Source of the DNA: a virus
Reading direction: 5' to 3' (one strand)
Virus record (IMG/VR): IMGVR_UViG_3300032309_000321
Coordinates: 1-42,890 of that record
DNA length: 42,890 nucleotides
A model generated the notes under the pieces. It was not told the DNA's origin, ran no database searches, and saw nothing but the letters and a program-made list of their open reading frames with translations. The translations under genes were made by a program, and so were the position numbers. Below are positions 27,930 to 36,003 of this stretch, in pieces (the first letter of the stretch is position 1; each line of letters starts with the position of its first letter).

Positions 27930-29060
27930 CTAAACTGTTGGTTCGGTCAGAGTTAATGTTACTCGCTCAGGACCATCTTCTCCTGGCTGAACACTAATCG
28001 CTACTATTCTGAATACTTGTGATAACCCGAAACCACTACCATTGTTAGGGAATCTATCGTCTGTGATTCTTAGTAAGCATTCATCGCCAGTCTTATATGA
28101 ACCTAGAACTGGAGAAGCGTAAGCAGGAATTACAATCTTGGGTGTTACTATCGGTGCTTGTTTGGCTGTAACTTCGCCAAGAGTTTGTTCAAATAAAATG
28201 TTAGGGTCATACTGATCTGTATAAGAAACTGTGTCTTCTAGTAGCGGATAACCTGCGGCAATTTGATTAACAGGCGATACGGCAGTAGCACGAATCTTGG
28301 CTTCGTTAGATTGCGGACCAATTCCGTACATAGTATTTGCAACAACTGAACCATCATCTGGCCATTCATATAAAACTATATTGCCAGGAAATTCAAATAC
28401 TAAAGCACTAGGACTCGTAGATACATAAGGAGTTCCTCGTTGTGGGTAAGCGGTCTGTGCATATTTTCTAGGTTCTAGATTTGCGTCGTAAGCCACATCT
28501 ATATTAAAGTCAAATCCATCTTGTTGATTACTGAGGTCTTTGATAGCGCCCCATACATCTTTGAATTCATAACTGTAATAAACGCGAGTTACATCTATGC
28601 CTGAAACATTGTTAGGAATAACAATACCAATATCGCCACCAGATACTTGTTGGGCTAAATCTAATAAATCTTGTGCGATAAATAATTGATCTTCGGTATC
28701 ATAAACTAAAGCCTGAGCATTGGACATAAACGCACCGGTAATTCTTCTGCGTTCAAAATAAGAACCAAACTCTCTAGCACTAAATGTGAAGTGTTGAGAA
28801 TCTGTATCCCATGTGCGTAGCCAAATTATTCCTCCCCAAATAAGCACACCATCACGATCAACATAAATTGCTGTGCGTGAAGGTATCGTACTTCCTACAA
28901 TATCGTAGCCTCGTTCTTGTGCGTCTGAGCCAAGAATGCTTCCACTAAAACTGCCAGGAGTATTTAGCGACTGCGTAAAACTAACATTAGTTAATGGTAT
29001 TTCAGCAAGAATATCGTTTGTTACTAAGTCGGCGAATAGATACCTATAATTGGTTGCCAT
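27930..29060 (-). CDS. Minor tail protein (tail tip/hub)
   Basis: 376 aa. The start (YLFADLVTNDILAEIPLTNV, SFSGSILGSD) and middle (VLIWGGIIWLRTW, FGSYFERRRI) match siphovirus minor tail proteins of the gp37/hub type found in actinophages. The rest is beta-rich with no catalytic motif. It is likely part of the tail tip that contacts the host and holds fibres. GGAG precedes ATG 29060. Confidence 0.83.
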   Translation of the reverse strand: MATNYRYLFADLVTNDILAEIPLTNVSFTQSLNTPGSFSGSILGSDAQERGYDIVGSTIPSRTAIYVDRDGVLIWGGIIWLRTWDTDSQHFTFSAREFGSYFERRRITGAFMSNAQALVYDTEDQLFIAQDLLDLAQQVSGGDIGIVIPNNVSGIDVTRVYYSYEFKDVWGAIKDLSNQQDGFDFNIDVAYDANLEPRKYAQTAYPQRGTPYVSTSPSALVFEFPGNIVLYEWPDDGSVVANTMYGIGPQSNEAKIRATAVSPVNQIAAGYPLLEDTVSYTDQYDPNILFEQTLGEVTAKQAPIVTPKIVIPAYASPVLGSYKTGDECLLRITDDRFPNNGSGFGLSQVFRIVAISVQPGEDGPERVTLTLTEPTV

Positions 29061-29069
29061 CTACTCTCC

Positions 29070-29156
29070 TTAAATTGGTGAATCTAGTACCTCATCTACG
29101 GCATCATCAATCGTGCGACTATGTTCCCTAGAGCAAGCACCACAATCTTTGCACAT
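29070..29156 (-). CDS. Possible 28-aa Cys-rich micro-protein
   Basis: Reads MCKDCGACSREHSRTIDDAV and ends VLDSPI. The ATG overlaps the previous stop as TAATG, and its stop lies 9 bp before the next gene with that gene's GGAG between. Three Cys and a His in 12 residues suggest a zinc knuckle. Translation is unproven. Confidence 0.45.
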   Translation of the reverse strand: MCKDCGACSREHSRTIDDAVDEVLDSPI

Positions 29157-29386
29157 TAGATTACTATTGCTGCTGCTTCTTTGTCAGTTAGTTTCTCGCC
29201 AGCAATTAGTTTTGCTTTAGCGGAATCTTTTAATGCTTGTAGTTCTTGTGCATCGGCTTCACGCTTTGCTTGTTCCTCAGCGTATTTGGCTGCTGCTTGA
29301 TCGCGCTCTGCTATTTCTTGTGCTGTTAATGGCACAATAGTTTGAGTGCCTTTTGCGCAATCTACAATGATTTTATTCAGCGTCAT
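29156..29386 (-). CDS. Small helical tail-region protein
   Basis: 76 aa, MTLNKIIVDCAKGTQTIVPL, then a long Ala/Glu/Lys helix (AEEQAKREADAQELQALKDS). It resembles small proteins encoded beside fibre genes that act as fibre assembly chaperones or spacers (xkdW-like start, VxLTxxE). The start lies inside the previous gene by 14 bp. Role inferred. Confidence 0.65.
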   Translation of the reverse strand: MTLNKIIVDCAKGTQTIVPLTAQEIAERDQAAAKYAEEQAKREADAQELQALKDSAKAKLIAGEKLTDKEAAAIVI

Positions 29387-29684
29387 TTGTTATCTCCTTG
29401 ATTTCGTGATCTTTATTGGCACAAGTCCAATCGGCACTATCTGTGTTTAATACTGCTTCATTATGACATTTAGGTGCAATGAATGCATCTAAGTCTGCAT
29501 CATACTTGAATCCAACACCAGCAAAACGCTTGCGAATATTGTTGTTGTATGAAGTCTGAACCCAAGTGCCACCAAGTCCTAAATCATTAGCAAGAAAATC
29601 TTGACCTCTATGCTCTTGATCATCACCAACAACGAGAACGCGTAATACTGTTCCATCACTATCTATTTCAGCAAAGTGTGCCAT
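29373..29684 (-). CDS. Conserved phage virion-associated protein of aquatic phages
   Basis: 103 aa. MAHFAEIDSDGTVLRVLVVG, GGTWVQTSYNNNIRKRFAGV and YDADLDAFIAPK match a short protein very common in marine cyanophages and other aquatic phages, normally beside tail fibre genes. Its exact role is unknown. It supports an aquatic origin. AAGGAG precedes ATG 29684. Confidence 0.82.
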   Translation of the reverse strand: MAHFAEIDSDGTVLRVLVVGDDQEHRGQDFLANDLGLGGTWVQTSYNNNIRKRFAGVGFKYDADLDAFIAPKCHNEAVLNTDSADWTCANKDHEIKEITNDAE

Positions 29685-29692
29685 GTTTCTCC

Positions 29693-31063
29693 TTATTTTG
29701 CGTATCTTAATATAACTATTCCTGAACCGCCATTACCACCAGTTGATTGACCTGAGTTATCAGTATAACCACCGCCACCACCGCCACCACCACTAGAAAC
29801 AGTTGCAGGTAAACCATTTTGTCCACTACGCCCACCATTACCGCCACCGCCTAAACCACCAGCACCGCCAGTACCGCTTCCAGTAGTAGCACTATCATTT
29901 CTAGCACCTGAACCGCCACCACCAGCATAATATGCAGAAACACCTGAAATGCTTGTTGCTACACCAATACCACCAGCCGCACCAACACCAAAACTTGAAG
30001 AACTGCTACCAACTGCACCAGCACCACCACCACCACCTGGTCGTCCAGCATTAGTAGAAGCACCAGCGTAGCCCTCATTAGAAGTTCCAGAACCTGCAGA
30101 ACCACCTTCACCATTATTGTTTCCGCCACCGCCACCTGAGCCACCAGATAAACCATTAGTGTTAGGAGCACCCGAACCAGCACCGCCACCTGCTGTTGAA
30201 GTGATAGTTGAAAAAACAGAATTACTTCCGCTAGAACCTCGTGACCCACCTGAAGCACCAGCACCACCTGCACCTACAGTAACTGAATATGCTTGAGCAG
30301 TTAAAGAAAGTGGTGAAGGTAATGAACCACCACCGCCTGTGCTACCTACTGAACAACGCAAACCACCAGCACCACCACCAGCACCAACCTGCCATCCACC
30401 GCCACCACCACCTGCTACAACTAAAAAGTCAGTAGTAATTGATTGGGTTGGAGTAAATACTCCTGAAGACAAAAATGTGTGGTAGTAGTAATTATCATCT
30501 TGTGTGATCAAACCACCAGTTGCTTTTGCACCATAAGCAGTAGATCTAACTCCATATAAATAAGCAGTTGAGTATTGAACTAAATTACCTATAGAAGAAG
30601 ATATTGATAAAGATGAAATTGCAGTATTTTGTGACCAATATCCTGTTGTCCATCTAAGTTCATTATTAGATGAACTATTATTTTCTGTTGCTACATCAAC
30701 TAAAAAAGATTTAGTGCTGGAACTTGTATAGTTAGTAATACATACCTCAGCATTATTAAATGTTGAACTAGTTACAAGTGCTCCAGGCACAGTTCCTATT
30801 GTGCCTCCAGTACCACTAGTTGCAGCAGTTAAATTGCCTTGATAACCTATTATAGTTCTAAAAGTTCTATTAGTAGTAACGCCATTTATACTCAAATTAA
30901 ATACAGTTGATTGAGCAGTACCACCTGCTTCATCTGATCTAATAGAAATTTTAACTACTAAATCAGTATAAGTTTGTGGAATGCTATTAAAATCAATGCT
31001 AGATGCTCCACCAGCACCGACAGTTACTGCTTGAATTAAAGTTAAAGTATTATCAATAGCCAT
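29693..31063 (-). CDS. Glycine-rich tail fibre/adhesin A
   Basis: 456 aa. The first 175 residues are a beta domain (AGGASSIDFNSIPQTYTDLV up to AYLYGV) shared with the next two genes. Residues about 200-456 are a glycine-rich lattice: LVVAGGGGGGWQVGAGGGAG, many GGSGG blocks and a closing GGNGGSGIVILRYAK. Glycine-rich tips of this kind (as in T4-like gp38 adhesins) form polyglycine-II bundles that bind host receptors. The ATG overlaps the stop of its paralogue as TAATG. Adhesin role is inferred from architecture. Confidence 0.82.
   Translation of the reverse strand: MAIDNTLTLIQAVTVGAGGASSIDFNSIPQTYTDLVVKISIRSDEAGGTAQSTVFNLSINGVTTNRTFRTIIGYQGNLTAATSGTGGTIGTVPGALVTSSTFNNAEVCITNYTSSSTKSFLVDVATENNSSSNNELRWTTGYWSQNTAISSLSISSSIGNLVQYSTAYLYGVRSTAYGAKATGGLITQDDNYYYHTFLSSGVFTPTQSITTDFLVVAGGGGGGWQVGAGGGAGGLRCSVGSTGGGGSLPSPLSLTAQAYSVTVGAGGAGASGGSRGSSGSNSVFSTITSTAGGGAGSGAPNTNGLSGGSGGGGGNNNGEGGSAGSGTSNEGYAGASTNAGRPGGGGGAGAVGSSSSSFGVGAAGGIGVATSISGVSAYYAGGGGSGARNDSATTGSGTGGAGGLGGGGNGGRSGQNGLPATVSSGGGGGGGGYTDNSGQSTGGNGGSGIVILRYAK
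29757..30420. repeat. Low-complexity glycine-coding DNA, fibre A
   Basis: Dense CCACC/CCGCC triplets on the plus strand encode the glycine lattice. Long runs are shared with the block in fibre B, so the two genes could exchange segments by recombination or slip in copying and assembly. Confidence 0.75.
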
Positions 31064-32454
31064 TAGACTGCATACCTCACTATTACTATACCTGAACCAC
31101 CATTGCCAGTTGGAGGAGTAGCATTGTATCCACCGCCACCACCGCCACCTGTATTAGGTGTTCCAGCAGTTCCGCCACCGCTTGCTGAACCTGCACCACC
31201 ACCACCAGCACCGCCCGAACCAGCACTACCAGTATCTTTACCACCGCCACCGCCACCTGCGTAGTAACCACTTACACCAGTTCCAGTAGCAGAAGCCCAA
31301 GTTGAGAAAGCATTAGAACCTGTACCACCATTACCAGCAGAATTACTACCGCCAGTACCGCCAACGGCAGTTGCACCGCCACCACCACCTGCACCTACTC
31401 CTGGAAAACCTCCATATAAACCACCAGTTCCACCAGCATAACCTTGAACTGGTGAAGTAACTGGAGATGCGGCACCGCCAGCATTACTACCGCCACCACC
31501 GCCACCAGTTTCACGATATCCACCACCACCACCGCTTCCACCGCTTGCTCCACTTTGTTGATCACTTGCACCACCGCCACCGCCAGTAGATAAAAGTGAG
31601 TTAATACTAGAATCGCTTCCATTACCAGCAACGCTAAAATTAAGATTAACTACTGCACCACCAGCACCAACGATTACAGGATAATTTCCAGCAGTTAAAG
31701 TTTGAGATGTTGCACTTCTAAATCCGCCAGCACCACCGCCACCACCATAAATCTTTCCACCAGCACCGCCACCCGCAATTACCAAATAATCACAAGACAA
31801 AGTTTCATTAGGAATAAATGTTCCTGAAGATGTAAATGCGTGATACCAATAACCACCTGAAGAAATAATAATGTTTCCACCAGTTGCCTTTGTTGCTAAA
31901 GCATTACCTTCTTGAATACCGTAAAGAGCAAAAGTTGAGCCTGAGACAAAGTTTGGTCCAACATAAGGTGCCAATGTAATTGAAGTTATTGCTTCAAATG
32001 TTGAGCCAGTTGAGCCTCTCCATAAACCAACCATTGCTCCCTGAAAATAACCAGGACTAACTGTTGTCGCGTTACCGCCTCTAGCAAGCATTGTCTTAAA
32101 AGTTGACGTATTGCTGTAAGATTGAAAGTTAAATAGATTTGTGCCAAATTCATTTGCATTAGATTGCGCTCCAGGCACAGCACCTACTGCCATAAATGCT
32201 TGATTTGTTTCTCTGTATGAATAAGGAGAACTACTTTCATTTGATCCTATAACTGTATCAGAATAATAAGATGCACTACTTCCATTGTAAATAACCTTTA
32301 TTAAATCTGTTGGGCGATTGGCTTGATCATTGCGGTCAGTTCTTGCATTAATAACCATAACTAAATCAGTATAGCCTTGCGGAATGCTAGCAAAAGTAAC
32401 TGAAGATGCAGAACTAGTAAGTGTCTGAGTTGCTATCGGTGTGTAGGTACTCAT
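31063..32454 (-). CDS. Glycine-rich tail fibre/adhesin B (paralogue of A)
   Basis: 463 aa. Same order as its neighbour: beta domain (SSASSVTFASIPQGYTDLVM to FALYGI), then a linker with GGYWYHAFTSSGTF, then a glycine lattice (LVIAGGGAGGKIYGGGGGAG) ending GGSGIVIVRYAV. The two closing motifs are nearly identical (GNGGSGIVI-RYA), which marks a duplication. Divergence in the first domain suggests different host contacts. Start and stop are tightly coupled to both neighbours. Confidence 0.82.
   Translation of the reverse strand: MSTYTPIATQTLTSSASSVTFASIPQGYTDLVMVINARTDRNDQANRPTDLIKVIYNGSSASYYSDTVIGSNESSSPYSYRETNQAFMAVGAVPGAQSNANEFGTNLFNFQSYSNTSTFKTMLARGGNATTVSPGYFQGAMVGLWRGSTGSTFEAITSITLAPYVGPNFVSGSTFALYGIQEGNALATKATGGNIIISSGGYWYHAFTSSGTFIPNETLSCDYLVIAGGGAGGKIYGGGGGAGGFRSATSQTLTAGNYPVIVGAGGAVVNLNFSVAGNGSDSSINSLLSTGGGGGASDQQSGASGGSGGGGGYRETGGGGGGSNAGGAASPVTSPVQGYAGGTGGLYGGFPGVGAGGGGGATAVGGTGGSNSAGNGGTGSNAFSTWASATGTGVSGYYAGGGGGGKDTGSAGSGGAGGGGAGSASGGGTAGTPNTGGGGGGGYNATPPTGNGGSGIVIVRYAV
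31120..31780. repeat. Low-complexity glycine-coding DNA, fibre B
   Basis: A second block of CCACC/CCGCC-rich DNA coding the glycine lattice of fibre B. It is similar in composition and length to the block in fibre A, 1.4 kb away. Confidence 0.75.
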
Positions 32455-33306
32455 TTATGCTCCTTTAATTCCGTATAAAGAAAATTCAGAATACTGAAGA
32501 AAATCTATACCTGTTAATACTGAAAATGTTATAGAAGTAATTGCATTTGTATTTCGCCATAAACCTGAACTAAAACCTACAACTCCACCAAAAGACGCTA
32601 CTGTTCCATTTACATCTACACCTGTTAGCATTCTTGCTGTCTTATATTTGTTAGTATTGGCGTAGTCAAAAATATCTAAAATCATACAACCGACATTACC
32701 AGCACCAGGACCGTTATTAGTTCCTACGCTATCTGTTGGCTGGATATAATTTTGATTAGCAGCAGCACCTGCGTATGCACTAGAACCGTCACCTACTAAT
32801 TGGTGATGAGAATAATTTGCTCCTGTATCTGCATTAAAAATAATTTTCATAGTGTCTGCACCATAAGTGGCTCTATTAGCCCGTGCATTTGATCTAATTT
32901 GTAGATGTGTATAAGTAGAAGGTATTGAACTAAATGTAATTGAAGAAGCACCAGCAGGACCTACTGTGGTTGTTGCAATAGCGAACATAGAGCCAAGATC
33001 ACCAATTACTGGAGTAATTGAGTTAGATGATGCAGATGCAAGAGAAGTTACGCCATAATTAGTAGTGCCTGTAACTGTAAATGTGTAGGCTGTTCCATTA
33101 CTTAAACCTGTGACTGTAATTGGTGAAGTAGCACTTGTGGCAGTAATACCACTAGGGCTTGAGGTTGCAGTATAAGTAATTGTGCCTTTACCAATATAAG
33201 TTGAAGGTGTAAAAGCAACACTTGCAGTTGTATCGCCTGCTGTTGCTGTTCCAATAGTTGGCGTTGAAGGTTGCAAACCACCAACGATGCTAATTATTCT
33301 AGTCAT
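32455..33306 (-). CDS. Fibronectin-type fibre protein (paralogue C)
   Basis: 283 aa from ATG 33306, coupled as TAATG. Residues about 10-105 are a fibronectin III domain (STPTIGTATAGDTTASVAFT, GLSNGTAYTFTVTGTTNYGV). Residues 120-283 repeat the beta domain of adhesins A and B (GPAGASSITFSSIPSTYTHL to SEFSLYGIKG) but without the glycine tail. It probably sits at the base of the adhesins or competes with them. Confidence 0.8.
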   Translation of the reverse strand: MTRIISIVGGLQPSTPTIGTATAGDTTASVAFTPSTYIGKGTITYTATSSPSGITATSATSPITVTGLSNGTAYTFTVTGTTNYGVTSLASASSNSITPVIGDLGSMFAIATTTVGPAGASSITFSSIPSTYTHLQIRSNARANRATYGADTMKIIFNADTGANYSHHQLVGDGSSAYAGAAANQNYIQPTDSVGTNNGPGAGNVGCMILDIFDYANTNKYKTARMLTGVDVNGTVASFGGVVGFSSGLWRNTNAITSITFSVLTGIDFLQYSEFSLYGIKGA

Positions 33307-33842
33307 TAGGCGCTCAGATCTCCAATAGCAACCCAAGTATTTTCTGCTCGCTTGATCAAAGTAGCAGACGACCATTGCGCACGAAGTTTAAGACCAGGAG
33401 TTCCGTTGATGGTTACGCCACCAGTAGGAGTAATTGTTGTTTGACCTGCACCTGTTTGTAGAATTGTTACAGTAGTTCCTATTGGAAATGCTACTGATGA
33501 ATTAAGTGGAACTGTTAATGTATTAGCAGATGCGTTATTTATTTCAACAAGATCGCTTTGGTCAGTTAAAACTAAAGTATAAGATGCTGCTTGTGCATTT
33601 GTAGCAATAGTAATAATTGGTGCAGTTAAGGTTTTGTTTGTAAGTGTTTGAACGCCAGTTAGTGTTACATCACCTTGTCCGCCAAAATAAGATAATGAAG
33701 TCCAAGTAGATGAACCATTACCAATTTTTGCTTTATTTGTATCGGTTTCAAATCCCCACTCGCCAGAAGCAAGAGTTGGATTAGTAGAAGTCCATTGAGA
33801 AGCAGTACCTCTGCGGACTTGAATTTGCGTGACGACTGCCAT
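33306..33842 (-). CDS. Tail fibre protein
   Basis: 178 aa. Begins VTQIQVRRGTASQWTSTNPT, then GEWGFETDTNKAKIGNGSST, the N-terminal module of many phage fibres and of the major tropism determinant family. The C-terminal half (TNKTLTAPII; TTITPTGGVTINGTPGLKLR; WSSATLIKRAENTWVAIGDL) is shared with the C-terminus of the protein at 34096-35097. A trimeric fibre shaft or connector is likely. Confidence 0.82.
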   Translation of the reverse strand: MAVVTQIQVRRGTASQWTSTNPTLASGEWGFETDTNKAKIGNGSSTWTSLSYFGGQGDVTLTGVQTLTNKTLTAPIITIATNAQAASYTLVLTDQSDLVEINNASANTLTVPLNSSVAFPIGTTVTILQTGAGQTTITPTGGVTINGTPGLKLRAQWSSATLIKRAENTWVAIGDLSA

Positions 33843-34099
33843 TATGGAGTTCCCCCATTAACTGTTTGTGTTGCGGCATCTGAAGGATTTGCTCCACCCA
33901 TGTATGGTGCTATTCCGTCAAACATACCTGCATCTATTTCGGTGAGTGATGTTGATGATACTGATTCCCATGCAGAACCATTGTAAACTTTTAACCCTGA
34001 TGAAGTATTGAAATATAAATCGCCAGCCCTAAGTGTTGGATAAGCAATATCTGTTGCGCTCGCAGGAACATTAGTTGGTGTTAATGCTAATCTACTCAT
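33842..34099 (-). CDS. Small fibre-associated protein
   Basis: 85 aa, MSRLALTPTNVPASATDIAY, with the fibre motif AGDLYFNTSSGLKVYNGSAW. Same motif family as 27687-27923. The ATG overlaps the previous stop by 4 bp. Probably a small virion fibre subunit or cap. Confidence 0.72.
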   Translation of the reverse strand: MSRLALTPTNVPASATDIAYPTLRAGDLYFNTSSGLKVYNGSAWESVSSTSLTEIDAGMFDGIAPYMGGANPSDAATQTVNGGTP

Positions 34100-35097
34100 G
34101 CGCTAAGATCACCTACCAATAGCCAGTTGTTTGTTGAAACCTGCACTAGTGTAGCACTTGAATACTGAGTTCTTAATTTTAATCCTGGAGTGGCGTTAAT
34201 TGTTACTGGGTTAGGGCTAGAAGCGCCTACTACTGTAACTTGACCTACTCCGAATTGACTAATAGTAATCTGCGTTCCTACTGGTAGTGCCTGAGTAGCA
34301 TTAGAAGCAACTGTTAAAGTGATTGCGCTTGCGTTGCTGAGTGTTACTAATTTTTGAGCATCACCAGCAACTAATGTATATGTAGTTCCTGACTGTGTAT
34401 TGACTGTGAAGTTAGGATCATAGGTTGCCGCAGTAGTTTGAGTTGAACCATCTTGAAATGTAAGGGTTCCGTCTAAAGATACTGCAAATTTCTGTGTTCC
34501 TGTATTGTCGTTGATGCGTAATAATTTGCCTGTTTGCCCAACGATACCTTCTAGCGCCAAAGTGTTTGCTGCTGTGGCGGAAGCCGATATTATAGTTTCT
34601 GTTAGTTCAGCAGTTGTGCGAGTATCTGTAATATTTCCATTTACAACAGTAGTTTGATTGGCGGCAACTGCAATAGTTGCAAGACTAATTGAGTTGGCTG
34701 GTGTAGCAGGAGCAACTGGGCTTGCATTAGGGGTTCCAGTTAATGCTTGAAAAATAACTTGATTGTTAGCAGTTCCGCCATAAAAAGAATCTTGAACTGT
34801 AACAACAATTTTATCAATGCGTGGCAAAGTAGGAGAAGCAGTAGCAATAGCAACTGTTGTTGCCGCATCATTGTAAGAAATATAGAAACCTTGATTAGAA
34901 GTTTGCGTACCAGCAATTAACGCATGTCCAGCAGCAATAGAAACTGTCATAGCAGGAGTACCTGATTGAGATACTTTCATTGAACCATAGTCTGCAACAC
35001 CTTGTGATTTCCACAAAATACCTGTCGTAGTTAAACGATCATTCTCGGCAGGGTGCGAGCCATTTTGTAACCATGACGGTGGGGTTCTTAATGCCAT
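34096..35097 (-). CDS. Tail fibre/baseplate-associated protein
   Basis: 333 aa. The N-terminal half (LRTPPSWLQNGSHPAENDRL; AGHALIAGTQTSNQGFYISY; IDKIVVTVQDSFY) matches the fibre-base proteins encoded after Dit in actinophages. The end (GLKLRTQYSSATLVQVSTNN, VGDLSA) is shared with the 178-aa fibre gene, indicating duplication of a tip module. AGGAG precedes ATG 35097. Confidence 0.8.
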   Translation of the reverse strand: MALRTPPSWLQNGSHPAENDRLTTTGILWKSQGVADYGSMKVSQSGTPAMTVSIAAGHALIAGTQTSNQGFYISYNDAATTVAIATASPTLPRIDKIVVTVQDSFYGGTANNQVIFQALTGTPNASPVAPATPANSISLATIAVAANQTTVVNGNITDTRTTAELTETIISASATAANTLALEGIVGQTGKLLRINDNTGTQKFAVSLDGTLTFQDGSTQTTAATYDPNFTVNTQSGTTYTLVAGDAQKLVTLSNASAITLTVASNATQALPVGTQITISQFGVGQVTVVGASSPNPVTINATPGLKLRTQYSSATLVQVSTNNWLLVGDLSA

Positions 35098-35106
35098 TTA
35101 TATCTC

Positions 35107-36003
35107 CTAAATGTAAGCATTCCGCCAACTGACTACACATGAAGTATTTCCATCTGTACCAGTTGCAAGGAAAGTATAGTATGAAGTTCCGGGTGGAGCA
35201 GCAAACCAAGTTGATGAGTTGTTTAATAACGCTCGTCTATTAACACCATTAAGCGTAACAGTTCTATAATCGGTGTTAAATTCAAGCACATCGCTAGTTC
35301 CTATTGTGCCGTCTATCAGCAAGAAAGCGCCAGTAGTAACATTAGTTACTTTAGGATTTATAGCAGGTCCTTCAATCGTTATGGTTGGATAAGTAGTAGT
35401 CCAGCCATCATTAGTTATCAAGTTGGCAGAGGTTGAACCTGAGCCGTATGACATACCAGTGTTATTAGGATTTGACGGATTAGTTGCGGTGCTTGTATAT
35501 ACACGATTGTATGTGCGACCAGCAACTGTAATAGCATTAGTTAAATCTGTAGTTTTTTCTTGATCATCATAGTAGCGTGGGTCTGGGCAAAAGAATTCAT
35601 ACATAACTGAAGCGCGACCTGAAGAATAATCTGTATTGATTTGAATTGCTCTACGACGAACACGAGCATTGATTCTTTGTAAATCATCACCAGGAAGTTG
35701 AAATTGCAATAACCCAGTTCCCTGTTGTTGTGGCACTAGGGCTGCTTGAAGTTGATTAAGTTTTTCTTGCATGCTGTTATTTGAATCGCCAAATACCATG
35801 ATAGTAAATGTAAGTGTGCGACCTGATAAGAAATCTCTACCTGTCCACATGCCGTCTTGATAACCACGATTATCGTCTTGGCTGCGAATTACAGGTAAGT
35901 CTTCTAATCCGTCAAGAGTCATTATTTGATATGGTGAATTACCGCCACCAAATTCAAAATCATTGAAAGCGAAACGATAATTCAATAATGATGCTACTGG
36001 CAT
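35107..36003 (-). CDS. Distal tail (Dit-like) protein
   Basis: 298 aa, right after the tape measure gene and coupled to it as TAATG. The text RSQDDNRGYQDGMWTGRDFL, GRTLTFTIMVFG and YEFFCPDPRYYDD is typical of the siphovirus tail protein (Dit) family, which caps the tail tube and forms the baseplate hub. The C-terminal part is a beta domain with a probable carbohydrate-binding look (TYPTITIEGPAINPKV). Position and motifs agree. Confidence 0.85.
   Translation of the reverse strand: MPVASLLNYRFAFNDFEFGGGNSPYQIMTLDGLEDLPVIRSQDDNRGYQDGMWTGRDFLSGRTLTFTIMVFGDSNNSMQEKLNQLQAALVPQQQGTGLLQFQLPGDDLQRINARVRRRAIQINTDYSSGRASVMYEFFCPDPRYYDDQEKTTDLTNAITVAGRTYNRVYTSTATNPSNPNNTGMSYGSGSTSANLITNDGWTTTYPTITIEGPAINPKVTNVTTGAFLLIDGTIGTSDVLEFNTDYRTVTLNGVNRRALLNNSSTWFAAPPGTSYYTFLATGTDGNTSCVVSWRNAYI

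Noticed and set aside
29757-31780. Repeated CCACC blocks that could look like a CRISPR array
   Set aside because: No regular repeat-spacer spacing; the DNA simply codes for glycine-rich protein in frame.
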